In this document: piece by piece, positions 46,569 to 55,113 of the stretch
Position numbering within the stretch: the first letter of the stretch is position 1
How the letters are laid out: each line of letters begins with the position of its first letter
NCBI GenBank assembly: GCA_027488935.1
Contig: JAIYAP010000014.1
Location: 1 to 64,000 of the forward strand
Reading direction: 5' to 3'
DNA: 64,000 bases
Source of the DNA: Saprospiraceae bacterium
GTDB lineage: Bacteria > Bacteroidota > Bacteroidia > Chitinophagales > Saprospiraceae
Translations under genes and position numbers: made by a program
Notes under the pieces: model-generated
Told to the model about the DNA's origin: nothing
What the model saw: only the letters and a program-made list of their open reading frames with translations
Databases searched by the model: none

Positions 46569-46889
46569 GTCCTGATGCGAATGGGGCCTCCAATTTAAAT
46601 GCTAAAAATTGGCAATTCTGCATTTTTTAATAAGGAAAATGGCTTTAACCTAAACCGCGTATTGCAAAAATCTGTTATTTTGGTGGACAAAACAATCTCC
46701 TGTAAAAAGCCATATTATTGACACTGATTTTGTCTTAGTGTGAAAATGACAACAATCATGCTGAAATTGATACAAGCAATATGTTTTATTTATTTTCTTT
46801 GCCTACTGCAACGGTTTTTCCCCTTTATGGTCCGTAAAAACGTTGTTATGTATGCTTGTTGTGAATTTCACCAAATTTAGTTTTATAGT
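46569..46889. other. Leader region of the susCDE operon
   Basis: About 320 AT-rich bases without a gene. The operon promoter should lie here, but no clear TAnnTTTG with a partner is seen; near matches are TGATTTTG at about 46728-46735 and TATTTTGG at about 46677. No regulator gene of the ECF, HTCS or SusR type adjoins. Confidence 0.35.
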
Positions 46890-49841
46890 ATGAAGCATTT
46901 TTCACTCAAATTATTCATCGCCCTTACCTGTATCTTCTTGTGCAGCGGTAGTGTACTCTACGCACAAAGAACGATCAGTGGAAAGGTTACAGACGCTGAA
47001 ACAGGTGAAGGCCTGATTGGCGCAAGCATTATTGTAAAAGGTACCACGATTGGTGCCCTTACATCGGCAGACGGTAGTTTTACCATCAACCGTGTACCCC
47101 AAGATGCATCTACTTTGAAGGTTGCTTACACCGGCTATGCCGATCAGGAACTGACGATTGGTGCCTCTAACACGTATGATGTTAAATTGGCCGCTGGTGC
47201 AGCCCTGGAGGAAGTAGTCGTTATTGGCTATGGCACCGTTAAGAAGCAGGACGTTACCGGTTCTGTGGTTGCTATTAGTGCAAAAAGTTTCAACAAAGGC
47301 GCGATTGTTGCCCCACAGGAACTGATTGCCGGTAAAATTGCCGGGGTACAAGTAACACCGTCTTCTGATGCAGGCGGCGGCGGTACCATTCGTATTCGCG
47401 GCGGCTCGTCTTTGTCTGCCAGCAACGATCCATTGATCGTGATTGATGGTGTACCGGTAGACAACACTACTGTTGCGGGTAGCCGGAACAACCTGAACAT
47501 TGTGAATCCAAACGACATTGAGACCTTTACGGTGTTGAAAGATGCCTCTGCAACCGCCATTTACGGCTCACGCGCATCGAATGGTGTCATCATCATTACC
47601 ACTAAAAAAGGCGCACTTGGCAGCAAAATGCGGGTTGATTACAGTGGCCTGGTTTCGTTCAGCAACAAAACGAACCAAATCGATGTGTTGAATGCTGGCG
47701 AATTCCGCAGCTTGATTGAGCAGCGTTACGCAGAAGGCTCCGCAGAACGCGCCTTGTTGGGCAACGCTAACACCGATTGGCAATCTGAAATTTACCAAAC
47801 AGGCATAAGCCAAGACCATAACCTGGGTATTTCGGGTGCAGTAGGTAAATTTCCGTATCGTATTGCGGGTGGATTTACCAGCCGTACCGGTATTTTGAAA
47901 ACAGATAACTTGGACCGTCTGACAGGTTCGATCAACTTGTCGCCCAAGTTTTTCAACAATACCCTCCAAGTAAATGCGGGTATCAAACTGGTGCGCGACA
48001 ACAACTTTTTTGCAAACCGCGGCGCAATTGGTGCTGCTGTAGCGTTCGACCCAACCCAGTCGGTGCGGGCTGAAGGAAATGACGCTTATGGCGGGTATTA
48101 TACCTGGAAACAACCCAATGGCAATCCAATTACCATTGCAACGGCCAATCCAATTGCCTTGTTGGAGCAACAAACCGACAAAGGCACTGCAAACCGTTAC
48201 ATCGCAACCGCTAGTTTTGACTATCGCTTTTGGTTCTTGAAAGACCTGCGCGCCAATTTGAACCTTGCGTACGATCGCTCCACCAGTACGGGCGATGTGA
48301 AACAACCTGCCAATGCAGCATTTGCCTTTACCAACAAGGGTTTGAACCGCCATTACGAACAGCAGAAAGAAAACTCCCTGTTGGAGTTTTACCTGAATTA
48401 TACGAAAAAGATCAATATCAACCATAAAGTTGATATCATGGGTGGTTATTCCTGGCAGCGGTTTTACATCAACGACCTGAACCAATCTGAAAATGCAGAT
48501 GGCAGCATCGTGACACAGCTACCGCTTTCTACACCACGTGAAAACTTCCTGGTATCGCTGTTTGGCCGTGCCAACTACTCCTTCCAGGATCGTTATTTGT
48601 TGACGGTAACCCTCCGTCGGGACGCTTCTTCGCGTTTCGGATCCGATTACCGCGCTGGTCTCTTCCCGTCTGCGGCTTTGGGTTGGAAAATTGTTGAAAA
48701 TCAGGATGCCAATCTTTCCAACCTCAAATTGCGGTTGGGTGTTGGTGAAACAGGCCAGCAAGATATTGGCAACACCTCTGCTCAATACTATGCCTACCAA
48801 TCGGTTTATTTGCAAAGCCAAAATACAGCGCAATACCAGTTTGGCAATGAGTACATCAATACCTTGCGTCCTGCTGGTTATGATGCCAAAATCAAGTGGG
48901 AAACTACAAGAACCTATAATTTAGCCGTGGATTATGGCTTCTTCAAAAACCGCGTGTATGGTACCGTTGAGTTATACAAACGCGACACCCGCGATTTGTT
49001 GAACTTTATCCCGGTTGCTGCAGGTACCAACCTGACCAACTTCATCACCACCAACGTAGGTGACCTGACCAACCAAGGGGTTGAATTATCCTTGAATGTT
49101 GTAGCCATGAAATCAGAAACGGCTACCTGGGAAATTGGCGGTAACGTAACTTTTAACAACAATGAAATCACCAAATTGACGGCTACCGACGACCCAACTT
49201 ACCAGGGTGTGTTTACAGGTGCCATTGCAGGTGGTGTGGGTAATAACATTCAGGTGCACAGTGTTGGATACAGCACCAATGCATTTTTCGTATACGAACA
49301 AGTATATGACGATAAAGGTGTTCCGATTGAAGGTTTGTATGTAGACCGCAATGGCGATGGCCAGGTTACGCCTACGGACCGTTACCGCTACAAAAGTCCA
49401 AACGCGCCGGTATTTTTCGGTTTTTACTCCAGCTATAGCCGGGGCAACTGGGACTTTTCTTTTGCTGGCCGTGCAAACGTAGGTAACTACATGTACAACA
49501 ACGTATTGTCGGCAAACGGCAACTACAATAACCTGTACAACAGCGCCGGTTATTTGAATAATGTACATGGCGAAACCAGTGCCGTCGACTTTAGAGTGCC
49601 ACAGTATTTCAGCGATCATTACGTGAAAAACGCGTCTTTCCTGCGCCTCGACCACATTACCCTGGGCTACACGGTGAACAAAGTACGGATGCTTCGGAAT
49701 CTGCGTGTGTACGCGACCGTTCAAAATCCAATCACGGTTACCCAATATGATGGACTGGATCCTGAAGTATTTGGTGGCATTGACAATAATCTTTACCCGC
49801 GTTCAAGAACATTCGTGTTTGGTTTGAATGCCAGCTTCTAA
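46890..49841 (+). CDS. SusC/RagA-type TonB-dependent outer-membrane transporter
   Basis: The 983-residue protein has a signal peptide (SGSVLYAQ), a carboxypeptidase-like regulatory beta-sandwich (about 27-110, ISGKVTDAETGEGLIGASI), the EVVVIGYGTVKKQDVTGSV TonB-box region, a plug domain (about 125-240, with KDASATAIYGSRASNGVIII signature) and a 22-strand barrel to the terminal aromatic strand (TFVFGLNASF). It imports glycans or other large substrates across the outer membrane using TonB energy and pairs with the SusD-like lipoprotein 20 bases downstream. Confidence 0.95.
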   Translation: MKHFSLKLFIALTCIFLCSGSVLYAQRTISGKVTDAETGEGLIGASIIVKGTTIGALTSADGSFTINRVPQDASTLKVAYTGYADQELTIGASNTYDVKLAAGAALEEVVVIGYGTVKKQDVTGSVVAISAKSFNKGAIVAPQELIAGKIAGVQVTPSSDAGGGGTIRIRGGSSLSASNDPLIVIDGVPVDNTTVAGSRNNLNIVNPNDIETFTVLKDASATAIYGSRASNGVIIITTKKGALGSKMRVDYSGLVSFSNKTNQIDVLNAGEFRSLIEQRYAEGSAERALLGNANTDWQSEIYQTGISQDHNLGISGAVGKFPYRIAGGFTSRTGILKTDNLDRLTGSINLSPKFFNNTLQVNAGIKLVRDNNFFANRGAIGAAVAFDPTQSVRAEGNDAYGGYYTWKQPNGNPITIATANPIALLEQQTDKGTANRYIATASFDYRFWFLKDLRANLNLAYDRSTSTGDVKQPANAAFAFTNKGLNRHYEQQKENSLLEFYLNYTKKININHKVDIMGGYSWQRFYINDLNQSENADGSIVTQLPLSTPRENFLVSLFGRANYSFQDRYLLTVTLRRDASSRFGSDYRAGLFPSAALGWKIVENQDANLSNLKLRLGVGETGQQDIGNTSAQYYAYQSVYLQSQNTAQYQFGNEYINTLRPAGYDAKIKWETTRTYNLAVDYGFFKNRVYGTVELYKRDTRDLLNFIPVAAGTNLTNFITTNVGDLTNQGVELSLNVVAMKSETATWEIGGNVTFNNNEITKLTATDDPTYQGVFTGAIAGGVGNNIQVHSVGYSTNAFFVYEQVYDDKGVPIEGLYVDRNGDGQVTPTDRYRYKSPNAPVFFGFYSSYSRGNWDFSFAGRANVGNYMYNNVLSANGNYNNLYNSAGYLNNVHGETSAVDFRVPQYFSDHYVKNASFLRLDHITLGYTVNKVRMLRNLRVYATVQNPITVTQYDGLDPEVFGGIDNNLYPRSRTFVFGLNASF

Positions 49842-49861
49842 CTTAAAAACTACCTTTCAAT

Positions 49862-52066
49862 ATGAAATTTAAATCATTTAAACTGCCTGCATTGCTCATG
49901 GTTGGTCTTGCCATGTTTGCAGTGTCCTGTTTTAAAGACCTAGATACGGTGCCGCTCGATAAGAACGTCACGACTTCCGAGACCGTTTACGACAACCCAA
50001 GCGCTTACAAACAAGTGTTGGCAAAATTGTATGCTGGTCTTGCATTGAGCGGACAACAAGGGCCTGCTGGTCAACCGGATATTTCTGGTATCGACGAAGG
50101 TTTCTCTACCTACTTGCGCCAATATTTCAAAGCGCAGGAATTGCCGACAGACGAAGCGGTAATTGGTTGGAACGACGGAACCATCCAGGATTTTCACCAG
50201 CAAGACTGGGACGCCAACAGTGAGTTTATCACGGCGATGTACAACCGTATTTTTTACCAAATCTCGTTGTGCAATGAGTATTTGCGTGAAACAACGGATG
50301 CAAAATTGGACGCGCGTAGTGTAGAATCTACTTTGCGTGCTGATATTGTTAAATTCCGTGCAGAGGCGCGTTTCTTGCGTGCTTTGAGCTACTGGCATGC
50401 CTTGGATATGTTCCGTACAGTGCCTTTTGTAACTGAAAATGATGTGGTTGGCGCTTTCTTCCCACGCCAAATCGGCGCACCTGAACTGTTTTCATACGTG
50501 GAAAGCGAGTTGAAAGCCATTGAAGGCGATCTGGTTGCACCACGTGCCAATGAATATGGCCGTGCCGACAAAGCGTGTGCTTGGACTTTGCTCGCCAAGT
50601 TGTACCTGAATGCGAAAGTTTATGTAGATCGTGAATTGTACTCTGATTGCATCACATACAGTAAAAAAGTGATTGACGCGGGTTACAACCTGGATAGCAA
50701 ATACAAAAACTTGTTTTTGGCGGATAACAACAACGCTTCAGGTATCATTTTCCCGGTTGTATTTGATGGTTTGCGTGGTCAAACATATGGTGGTACTACC
50801 TTTATGAGCCATGCAGCTGTAGGCGGTAGCATGAGTCCTGCAGAGTTTGGCCTGGATGGCGGCTGGGGTGGCTTGCGTACCACCAGCACTTTTGTTGCTA
50901 AGTTCCCTGCTGTAGGCGGCGGTACGATTGTATCACCGAATGATGGCAATACCAGTTATCCATTGTTGTATGTACCAGGCAATTACCAAGGCACCGCCTG
51001 GACGCCTTCTGATGCGACCACGGTATTGGCTTCTCCAAATGCAGATGGCAATTTTGAAGGTTACTTGTACTTCCCGGCTGCGACCGAATTCAAATTTACC
51101 ACAGGCCCTAACTGGGATGAAAACTATGGCGATACGGGCGCTGATGGCACCCTTGAATCAGGTGGCGACAACATCAAAATAGCAGATGCTGGTTTTTACA
51201 AATTGAACGTAAACATCAATGCGAAAACCTTCACGATCCTGAAAACGGATTGGGGTTTGATCGGCTCGGCTACACCAGATGGCTGGAACTCCGACCAAAA
51301 CATGACCTATGATCCAACTGATCGCAGCTGGAACATCACAGTGAATTTGGTGGATGGAGAAATCAAGTTCCGCGCAAATGACGGTTGGGACCTGAACTAT
51401 GGCGATACAGGCTCAAATGCCTTGTTGGAAGCAGGTGGCGATAACATCAAAATTCCAGGTGCTGGCTTGTATGCAATCAAATTGTACCTGGACAAACCAG
51501 ACTATACCTACTCTATTGCACGTCCTGCATTCGACAGCCGCGCTTTGTTCTATACCGACGGCCAATCGCTTGAGATCAGCGACATTTCTCAGTTCAAAGA
51601 TGGTTACGCGATCACGAAATACAGAAACGTTACCTCTACCGGTGCGCCAGGCTCAAACCTGACTTTTGTTGACATCGACTTCCCGATGTTCCGGATTGAA
51701 GATGTTTACCTGATATATGCTGAAGCAGTGTTGCGCGGCGGTTCAGGTGGCAGTCCGACCGATGCGTTGGCTTATGTAAATGCAATCCGCAACCGTGCTT
51801 ACAATGGCACAGCGGGCAATATTGTACAGAGCGAGTTGAACCTGGACTTTATCCTGGATGAGCGTGCACGTGAGTTGTACTGGGAATGTCACCGCCGTAC
51901 CGATTTGGTGCGTTACGGTCGCTTAACCGAAACAAATTATGTGTGGGCATGGAAAGGTGGCGTGAAAGACGGTAAGTCTACCCCGGCCTTCCGCAACATT
52001 TTCCCGATTCCTGCATCTGATTTGGGCGCAAACCCGAATTTGAAACAGAACGATCCAAACTATTAA
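49862..52066 (+). CDS. SusD/RagB-type lipoprotein carrying an inserted SusE-like module
   Basis: The 734-residue lipoprotein (Cys23 in AVSCF) forms the lid of the SusC channel and binds substrate. The SusD TPR core is seen in EARFLRALSYWHALDMF, RADKACAWTLLAKLYLNAKV and the C-terminal RARELYWECHRRTDLVRYG. Ordinary members are about 500-550 residues. Here residues 355-556 (bases 50924-51529) form an extra block that matches the C-terminal 185 residues of the SusE-like protein encoded downstream, with identical WGLIGSATPDGWNSDQNMTY cores. The insertion is in frame between VAKFPA and FDSRALFYTDGQ, which join directly in family members. The block probably adds a glycan-binding surface. Confidence 0.92.
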   Translation: MKFKSFKLPALLMVGLAMFAVSCFKDLDTVPLDKNVTTSETVYDNPSAYKQVLAKLYAGLALSGQQGPAGQPDISGIDEGFSTYLRQYFKAQELPTDEAVIGWNDGTIQDFHQQDWDANSEFITAMYNRIFYQISLCNEYLRETTDAKLDARSVESTLRADIVKFRAEARFLRALSYWHALDMFRTVPFVTENDVVGAFFPRQIGAPELFSYVESELKAIEGDLVAPRANEYGRADKACAWTLLAKLYLNAKVYVDRELYSDCITYSKKVIDAGYNLDSKYKNLFLADNNNASGIIFPVVFDGLRGQTYGGTTFMSHAAVGGSMSPAEFGLDGGWGGLRTTSTFVAKFPAVGGGTIVSPNDGNTSYPLLYVPGNYQGTAWTPSDATTVLASPNADGNFEGYLYFPAATEFKFTTGPNWDENYGDTGADGTLESGGDNIKIADAGFYKLNVNINAKTFTILKTDWGLIGSATPDGWNSDQNMTYDPTDRSWNITVNLVDGEIKFRANDGWDLNYGDTGSNALLEAGGDNIKIPGAGLYAIKLYLDKPDYTYSIARPAFDSRALFYTDGQSLEISDISQFKDGYAITKYRNVTSTGAPGSNLTFVDIDFPMFRIEDVYLIYAEAVLRGGSGGSPTDALAYVNAIRNRAYNGTAGNIVQSELNLDFILDERARELYWECHRRTDLVRYGRLTETNYVWAWKGGVKDGKSTPAFRNIFPIPASDLGANPNLKQNDPNY

Positions 52067-52084
52067 TTCTAAAAACTTAACATA

Positions 52085-53119
52085 ATGAAAAAATATCTTT
52101 TCCTATCGCTGTTGGCTGCGCTTGCATTCAATGCGTGCAAAGATGCTGAAACGGATCCCGTTTTGAAATTGGGCAACCAACCAATCATTACCAGTCCTGC
52201 TGCCAATACGGCGTATGTTTTGACAGAGGCAAAAGCCAATGACATTTTCGCGGTATTCAACTGGACGGCTGCTGAGTATGGTTTTGATGCTGCCGTTACC
52301 TATACCCTCGAATTGGATGTTGCAGGCAAAAATTTTGCTGCACCGTTGACGGTTGGCGCTACTACAGGTTTAAGCCTGGCCAATATCACGGTAGATAAAA
52401 TTAACAGCCTCCTGATTGCCGGTAAATCCTTGGCAGGTGGAGATGCTGCACAAATTGAATTCCGTATTGCTGCCAAAATCAATGCAGAAGTTGCTACTGT
52501 GTACTCTCCTGTGGTGAAATTGGGCATCACCCCATATGAAGTGGTGATCAATTATGCACAGTTGCAAGTACCTGGCGCTTACCAGGGCTGGGATCCTTCA
52601 AATGTCAAAACCGTGCTTTTCTCTGCAAAAGGGGATGGTAAATTTGAAGGGTATGTAAACTTCGGTACTGCTACAGAATTCAAATTTGCGAAAGACTTTG
52701 GCTGGGCAACCAACTGGGGTGACGACGGCGCAAACGGTACTTTAGAGCCAAACGGTGCAAACATCGTGGCACCAGGTATCGGTATTCACCGCCTGAATGT
52801 AGATTTGAACTCCCTGTCGTATACGGTTGCGGCTGCAAACTGGGGTTTGATCGGTTCTGCTACTCCAGATGGCTGGAACTCCGACCAGAACATGACGTAC
52901 GATGAGGTCAACAACAAATTGACCATCACGCTTGATTTGGTCGTGGGTGAAATCAAGTTCCGCGCAAACGACGATTGGGCGGTTAACATGGGTGATGATG
53001 CTGCCAATAAATCACTCGAATACGGTGGCGCAAATATCGCCATTGCTGAAGCAGGCAATTACACCATTGACCTGTTGCTGGATCGCGCGATTTATTCCTA
53101 TAAGATCACCAAAAATTAA
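52085..53119 (+). CDS. SusE/SusF-like surface lipoprotein
   Basis: The 344-residue lipoprotein (lipobox AFNAC, Cys18) has an N-terminal SusE Ig-like domain (about 25-150, DPVLKLGNQPIITSP near its start). Two carbohydrate-binding modules follow (about 155-250 and 252-344), with NWGLIGSATPDGWNSDQNM at 252-270 and KFRAND near 291. SusE/F proteins hold polysaccharide at the cell surface. The gene is third in the susC-D-E operon, with an 18-base gap. Two hairpins follow it. The C-terminal modules are homologous to the insertion in the SusD-like protein just upstream. Confidence 0.9.
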   Translation: MKKYLFLSLLAALAFNACKDAETDPVLKLGNQPIITSPAANTAYVLTEAKANDIFAVFNWTAAEYGFDAAVTYTLELDVAGKNFAAPLTVGATTGLSLANITVDKINSLLIAGKSLAGGDAAQIEFRIAAKINAEVATVYSPVVKLGITPYEVVINYAQLQVPGAYQGWDPSNVKTVLFSAKGDGKFEGYVNFGTATEFKFAKDFGWATNWGDDGANGTLEPNGANIVAPGIGIHRLNVDLNSLSYTVAAANWGLIGSATPDGWNSDQNMTYDEVNNKLTITLDLVVGEIKFRANDDWAVNMGDDAANKSLEYGGANIAIAEAGNYTIDLLLDRAIYSYKITKN

Positions 53120-53144
53120 TTTTTTGATTGTTTTAGTACAATTT

Positions 53145-53180
53145 AAGGCCATCCCGATTGTCGGGATGGCCTTATTTCTT
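53145..53180 (+). terminator. Terminator hairpin after susE-like gene
   Basis: A perfect 13-bp stem (AAGGCCATCCCGA, loop TTG, TCGGGATGGCCTT) is followed by ATTTCTT. It is 25 bases past the stop and can end transcripts from both strands. Confidence 0.85.
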
Positions 53181-53181
53181 A

Positions 53182-53217
53182 AAGGTCATTCCAACAATCG
53201 GGATGGCCATTTTTCTT
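53182..53217. terminator. Second, imperfect copy of the same hairpin
   Basis: AGGTCATTCC...GGGATGGCC pairs imperfectly (G-T and one mismatch) and is followed by ATTTTTC. It resembles the first hairpin in sequence, so the two are a duplicated pair between convergent transcripts. Confidence 0.6.
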
Positions 53218-53222
53218 TAAGA

Positions 53223-54953
53223 TCAATTTTCTCCAAAGCGAAAATCGACGGGAATATTGTCTGCAAATAAGGTGCCTGCTTTCAAACCTTGCGGCTTGCC
53301 GGATGGTACCAATACCAGCACGCGGGCTGCGTCTGAGGCAATTGCGAACTTAAATTTACCACGTGCGCCTTTTTTCAAAAAAGTGCGGCTTACGGTATCG
53401 TATACGTCAACTTTTGCCGATCCAATCTGAATTTCCACGGTTTTTTCTACCGAATAAGGATTGAAAAACAAGTAGGTAGGATATTTACCCTTTTGCGTGT
53501 AATAATCGGTTGCGGTACAATTGATTTGCAGGATTTCGGGCACATTGGTAGACTGAATCACGCCGCCAAACAACCCAACATGGCCGCTTCCGTACACCGA
53601 AAACATGGTTTGCTGTGGCATGCCTTTTTCCCATAATGGGCCATCGCCTTGTGCAAATGGGGTAATTCCTTTGAATTTCGGGTACACCGATTCTTTGATT
53701 ACACCCTCATACGCGATCACATTTTTGGTAACAGCCTTGTGCTCCGGAATGGCTTGCAGGGAGTCAGGCATATCGTAAGGATAGCAAAAACGGGCAGCAT
53801 TAGAAGCATTGAGCGCCCATTTTCCTACCGCGCGGGCATAACGCTGGTCGTAGCGCACTAAGGCCGAAAGCGGCATCATCAGGTCGAAGGTATTCATCAA
53901 AAAGCCATAACCACCGTTGTGTACAGTGCTGCCGGCCAATCCACCCACATCGTAACCACCCCAGTTGTCGGCCAGTACGCCCCAGCCCTCGCGGCCCACT
54001 GCGGTACCGTCGAAGGTCCAGTTGATAAAACGCTGGATGTCGTAATTGGTGCCTGCTTCTTCGTTCATCCGCGCACCTACATACGCTGCGATGGGCATCA
54101 TGGCCTCGTAAAAGCGGTTTTCTTTTTGATTGTATAAGACATTCATGGCGTTTTTAGCGGCTTTAAGGTATTTTTCATCACCAAACTTGATCCAGGCCGA
54201 ATACAAAACAAAAGCATAGCCTCCGGCCACATCTTCCTGTGCGGGAATGTGGTTTTTGGCCGCTTTCATATTTTTAAAATCAAAATAGGAATAACTGTAA
54301 CTGCTGCCCAGGATGGAATCGGATCGGTAAAACTGATCGGCGATGGTGCGCTGGATCATCTTAAAATCCGGTTCATTGGCGTACAAATCAGCGACGCAGT
54401 AAAACAGCACATTGTTGTGTACTTCATACCAGAAGTCGTTGCCATACCCGCCGCCGATGTGTGCGCTTTTATTGGTAAAATTCATGATCACGTTCCAGCC
54501 GTTTTCTCGGTTGAAATAGTTGCGCAACATGCGTACATAATTGTGGCCATCTTGTTTGCTTTTGTCAATACCTACGAGGGTTGCACCCAACACAGCGCCC
54601 AAAGCACCGAGCGCTTCGTGGTTTTCACCGTGGTTGACTGCCCCGCCCATCCGAATATCACCCAGGGCTGTATAGATGCCAAAGGTGGTGTCGGGGAAAT
54701 TGCGTCCTGCGCCATCCCACCAGATCAGGGGCAAAAAATCGCCTTTTTGCTTAAAATCGAACACATATTGATCAAAATCAAGGGCTGTTTTTTTCCAGTC
54801 TTTGTATTGGTAGGGTTTGGGATGGTTGGGCATTTTATCAACCCTCGGAACCGCGCGTTGGACAACGGCCGTGCGGGTTGGGGTTATGGAAGGGGTGGTC
54901 TTGCAAGCCCAAAAGGCAAGCAGGCCAATGATCAGGAAAAGTGTGTTTTTCAT
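53223..54953 (-). CDS. Exported PUL-associated lipoprotein, probable helical-barrel enzyme of unknown family
   Basis: The ATG at 54953 gives 576 residues with a lipoprotein signal (lipobox AFWAC). The central part has regularly spaced helices with Trp/Tyr/Gly/His-rich loops (NHGENHEALGALGA, GNDFWYEVHNN, DNWGGYDVGGLAG), the look of an (alpha/alpha)6 barrel typical of many polysaccharide-degrading enzymes. The C-terminal 140 residues look like a beta-sandwich. I cannot name the family. The partial protein at 61616 contains a paralogous region, so the locus uses this fold twice. The gene is between a SusCDE operon and an MFS gene and fits glycan breakdown at the surface. In-frame bases upstream to 55139 are repeat sequence. 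Confidence 0.8.
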   Translation of the reverse strand: MKNTLFLIIGLLAFWACKTTPSITPTRTAVVQRAVPRVDKMPNHPKPYQYKDWKKTALDFDQYVFDFKQKGDFLPLIWWDGAGRNFPDTTFGIYTALGDIRMGGAVNHGENHEALGALGAVLGATLVGIDKSKQDGHNYVRMLRNYFNRENGWNVIMNFTNKSAHIGGGYGNDFWYEVHNNVLFYCVADLYANEPDFKMIQRTIADQFYRSDSILGSSYSYSYFDFKNMKAAKNHIPAQEDVAGGYAFVLYSAWIKFGDEKYLKAAKNAMNVLYNQKENRFYEAMMPIAAYVGARMNEEAGTNYDIQRFINWTFDGTAVGREGWGVLADNWGGYDVGGLAGSTVHNGGYGFLMNTFDLMMPLSALVRYDQRYARAVGKWALNASNAARFCYPYDMPDSLQAIPEHKAVTKNVIAYEGVIKESVYPKFKGITPFAQGDGPLWEKGMPQQTMFSVYGSGHVGLFGGVIQSTNVPEILQINCTATDYYTQKGKYPTYLFFNPYSVEKTVEIQIGSAKVDVYDTVSRTFLKKGARGKFKFAIASDAARVLVLVPSGKPQGLKAGTLFADNIPVDFRFGEN

Positions 54954-54983
54954 TTGGAAGAACCGATTTGTTGAAAAAATACC

Positions 54984-55109
54984 GCTCGCGCGGGGTTCCA
55001 ACCCCGCGTGCCGATCGGTCGGGCTCTGCCCGATTATAGCGGGCAGAGCCCGATTGATAGACGCACGGGGTTGGAACCCCGCGCGAGCGAGTTGGAACCC
55101 CGCGCGAGC
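54984..55109. repeat. Nested inverted-repeat element with a third half-copy (REP/BIME-like)
   Basis: The outer arms are 23 bp, perfectly complementary (54984-55006 and 55066-55088), and each contains GGGGTTCCAACCCC-type words. Between them is a second perfect hairpin with 14-bp arms (55019-55032 and 55040-55053). A further direct copy of the outer arm end (19 bases) is at 55091-55109, 21 bases after its twin. The element separates the MFS gene from the lipoprotein gene on the minus strand. Its shape resembles REP/BIME elements or a small non-autonomous mobile element. Confidence 0.75.
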
Positions 55110-55113
55110 AAGT

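Noticed and set aside
47568-48485. Long open frame antisense to the SusC-like gene
   Set aside because: The SusC frame is certain across this stretch; the antisense product has no recognisable domain.
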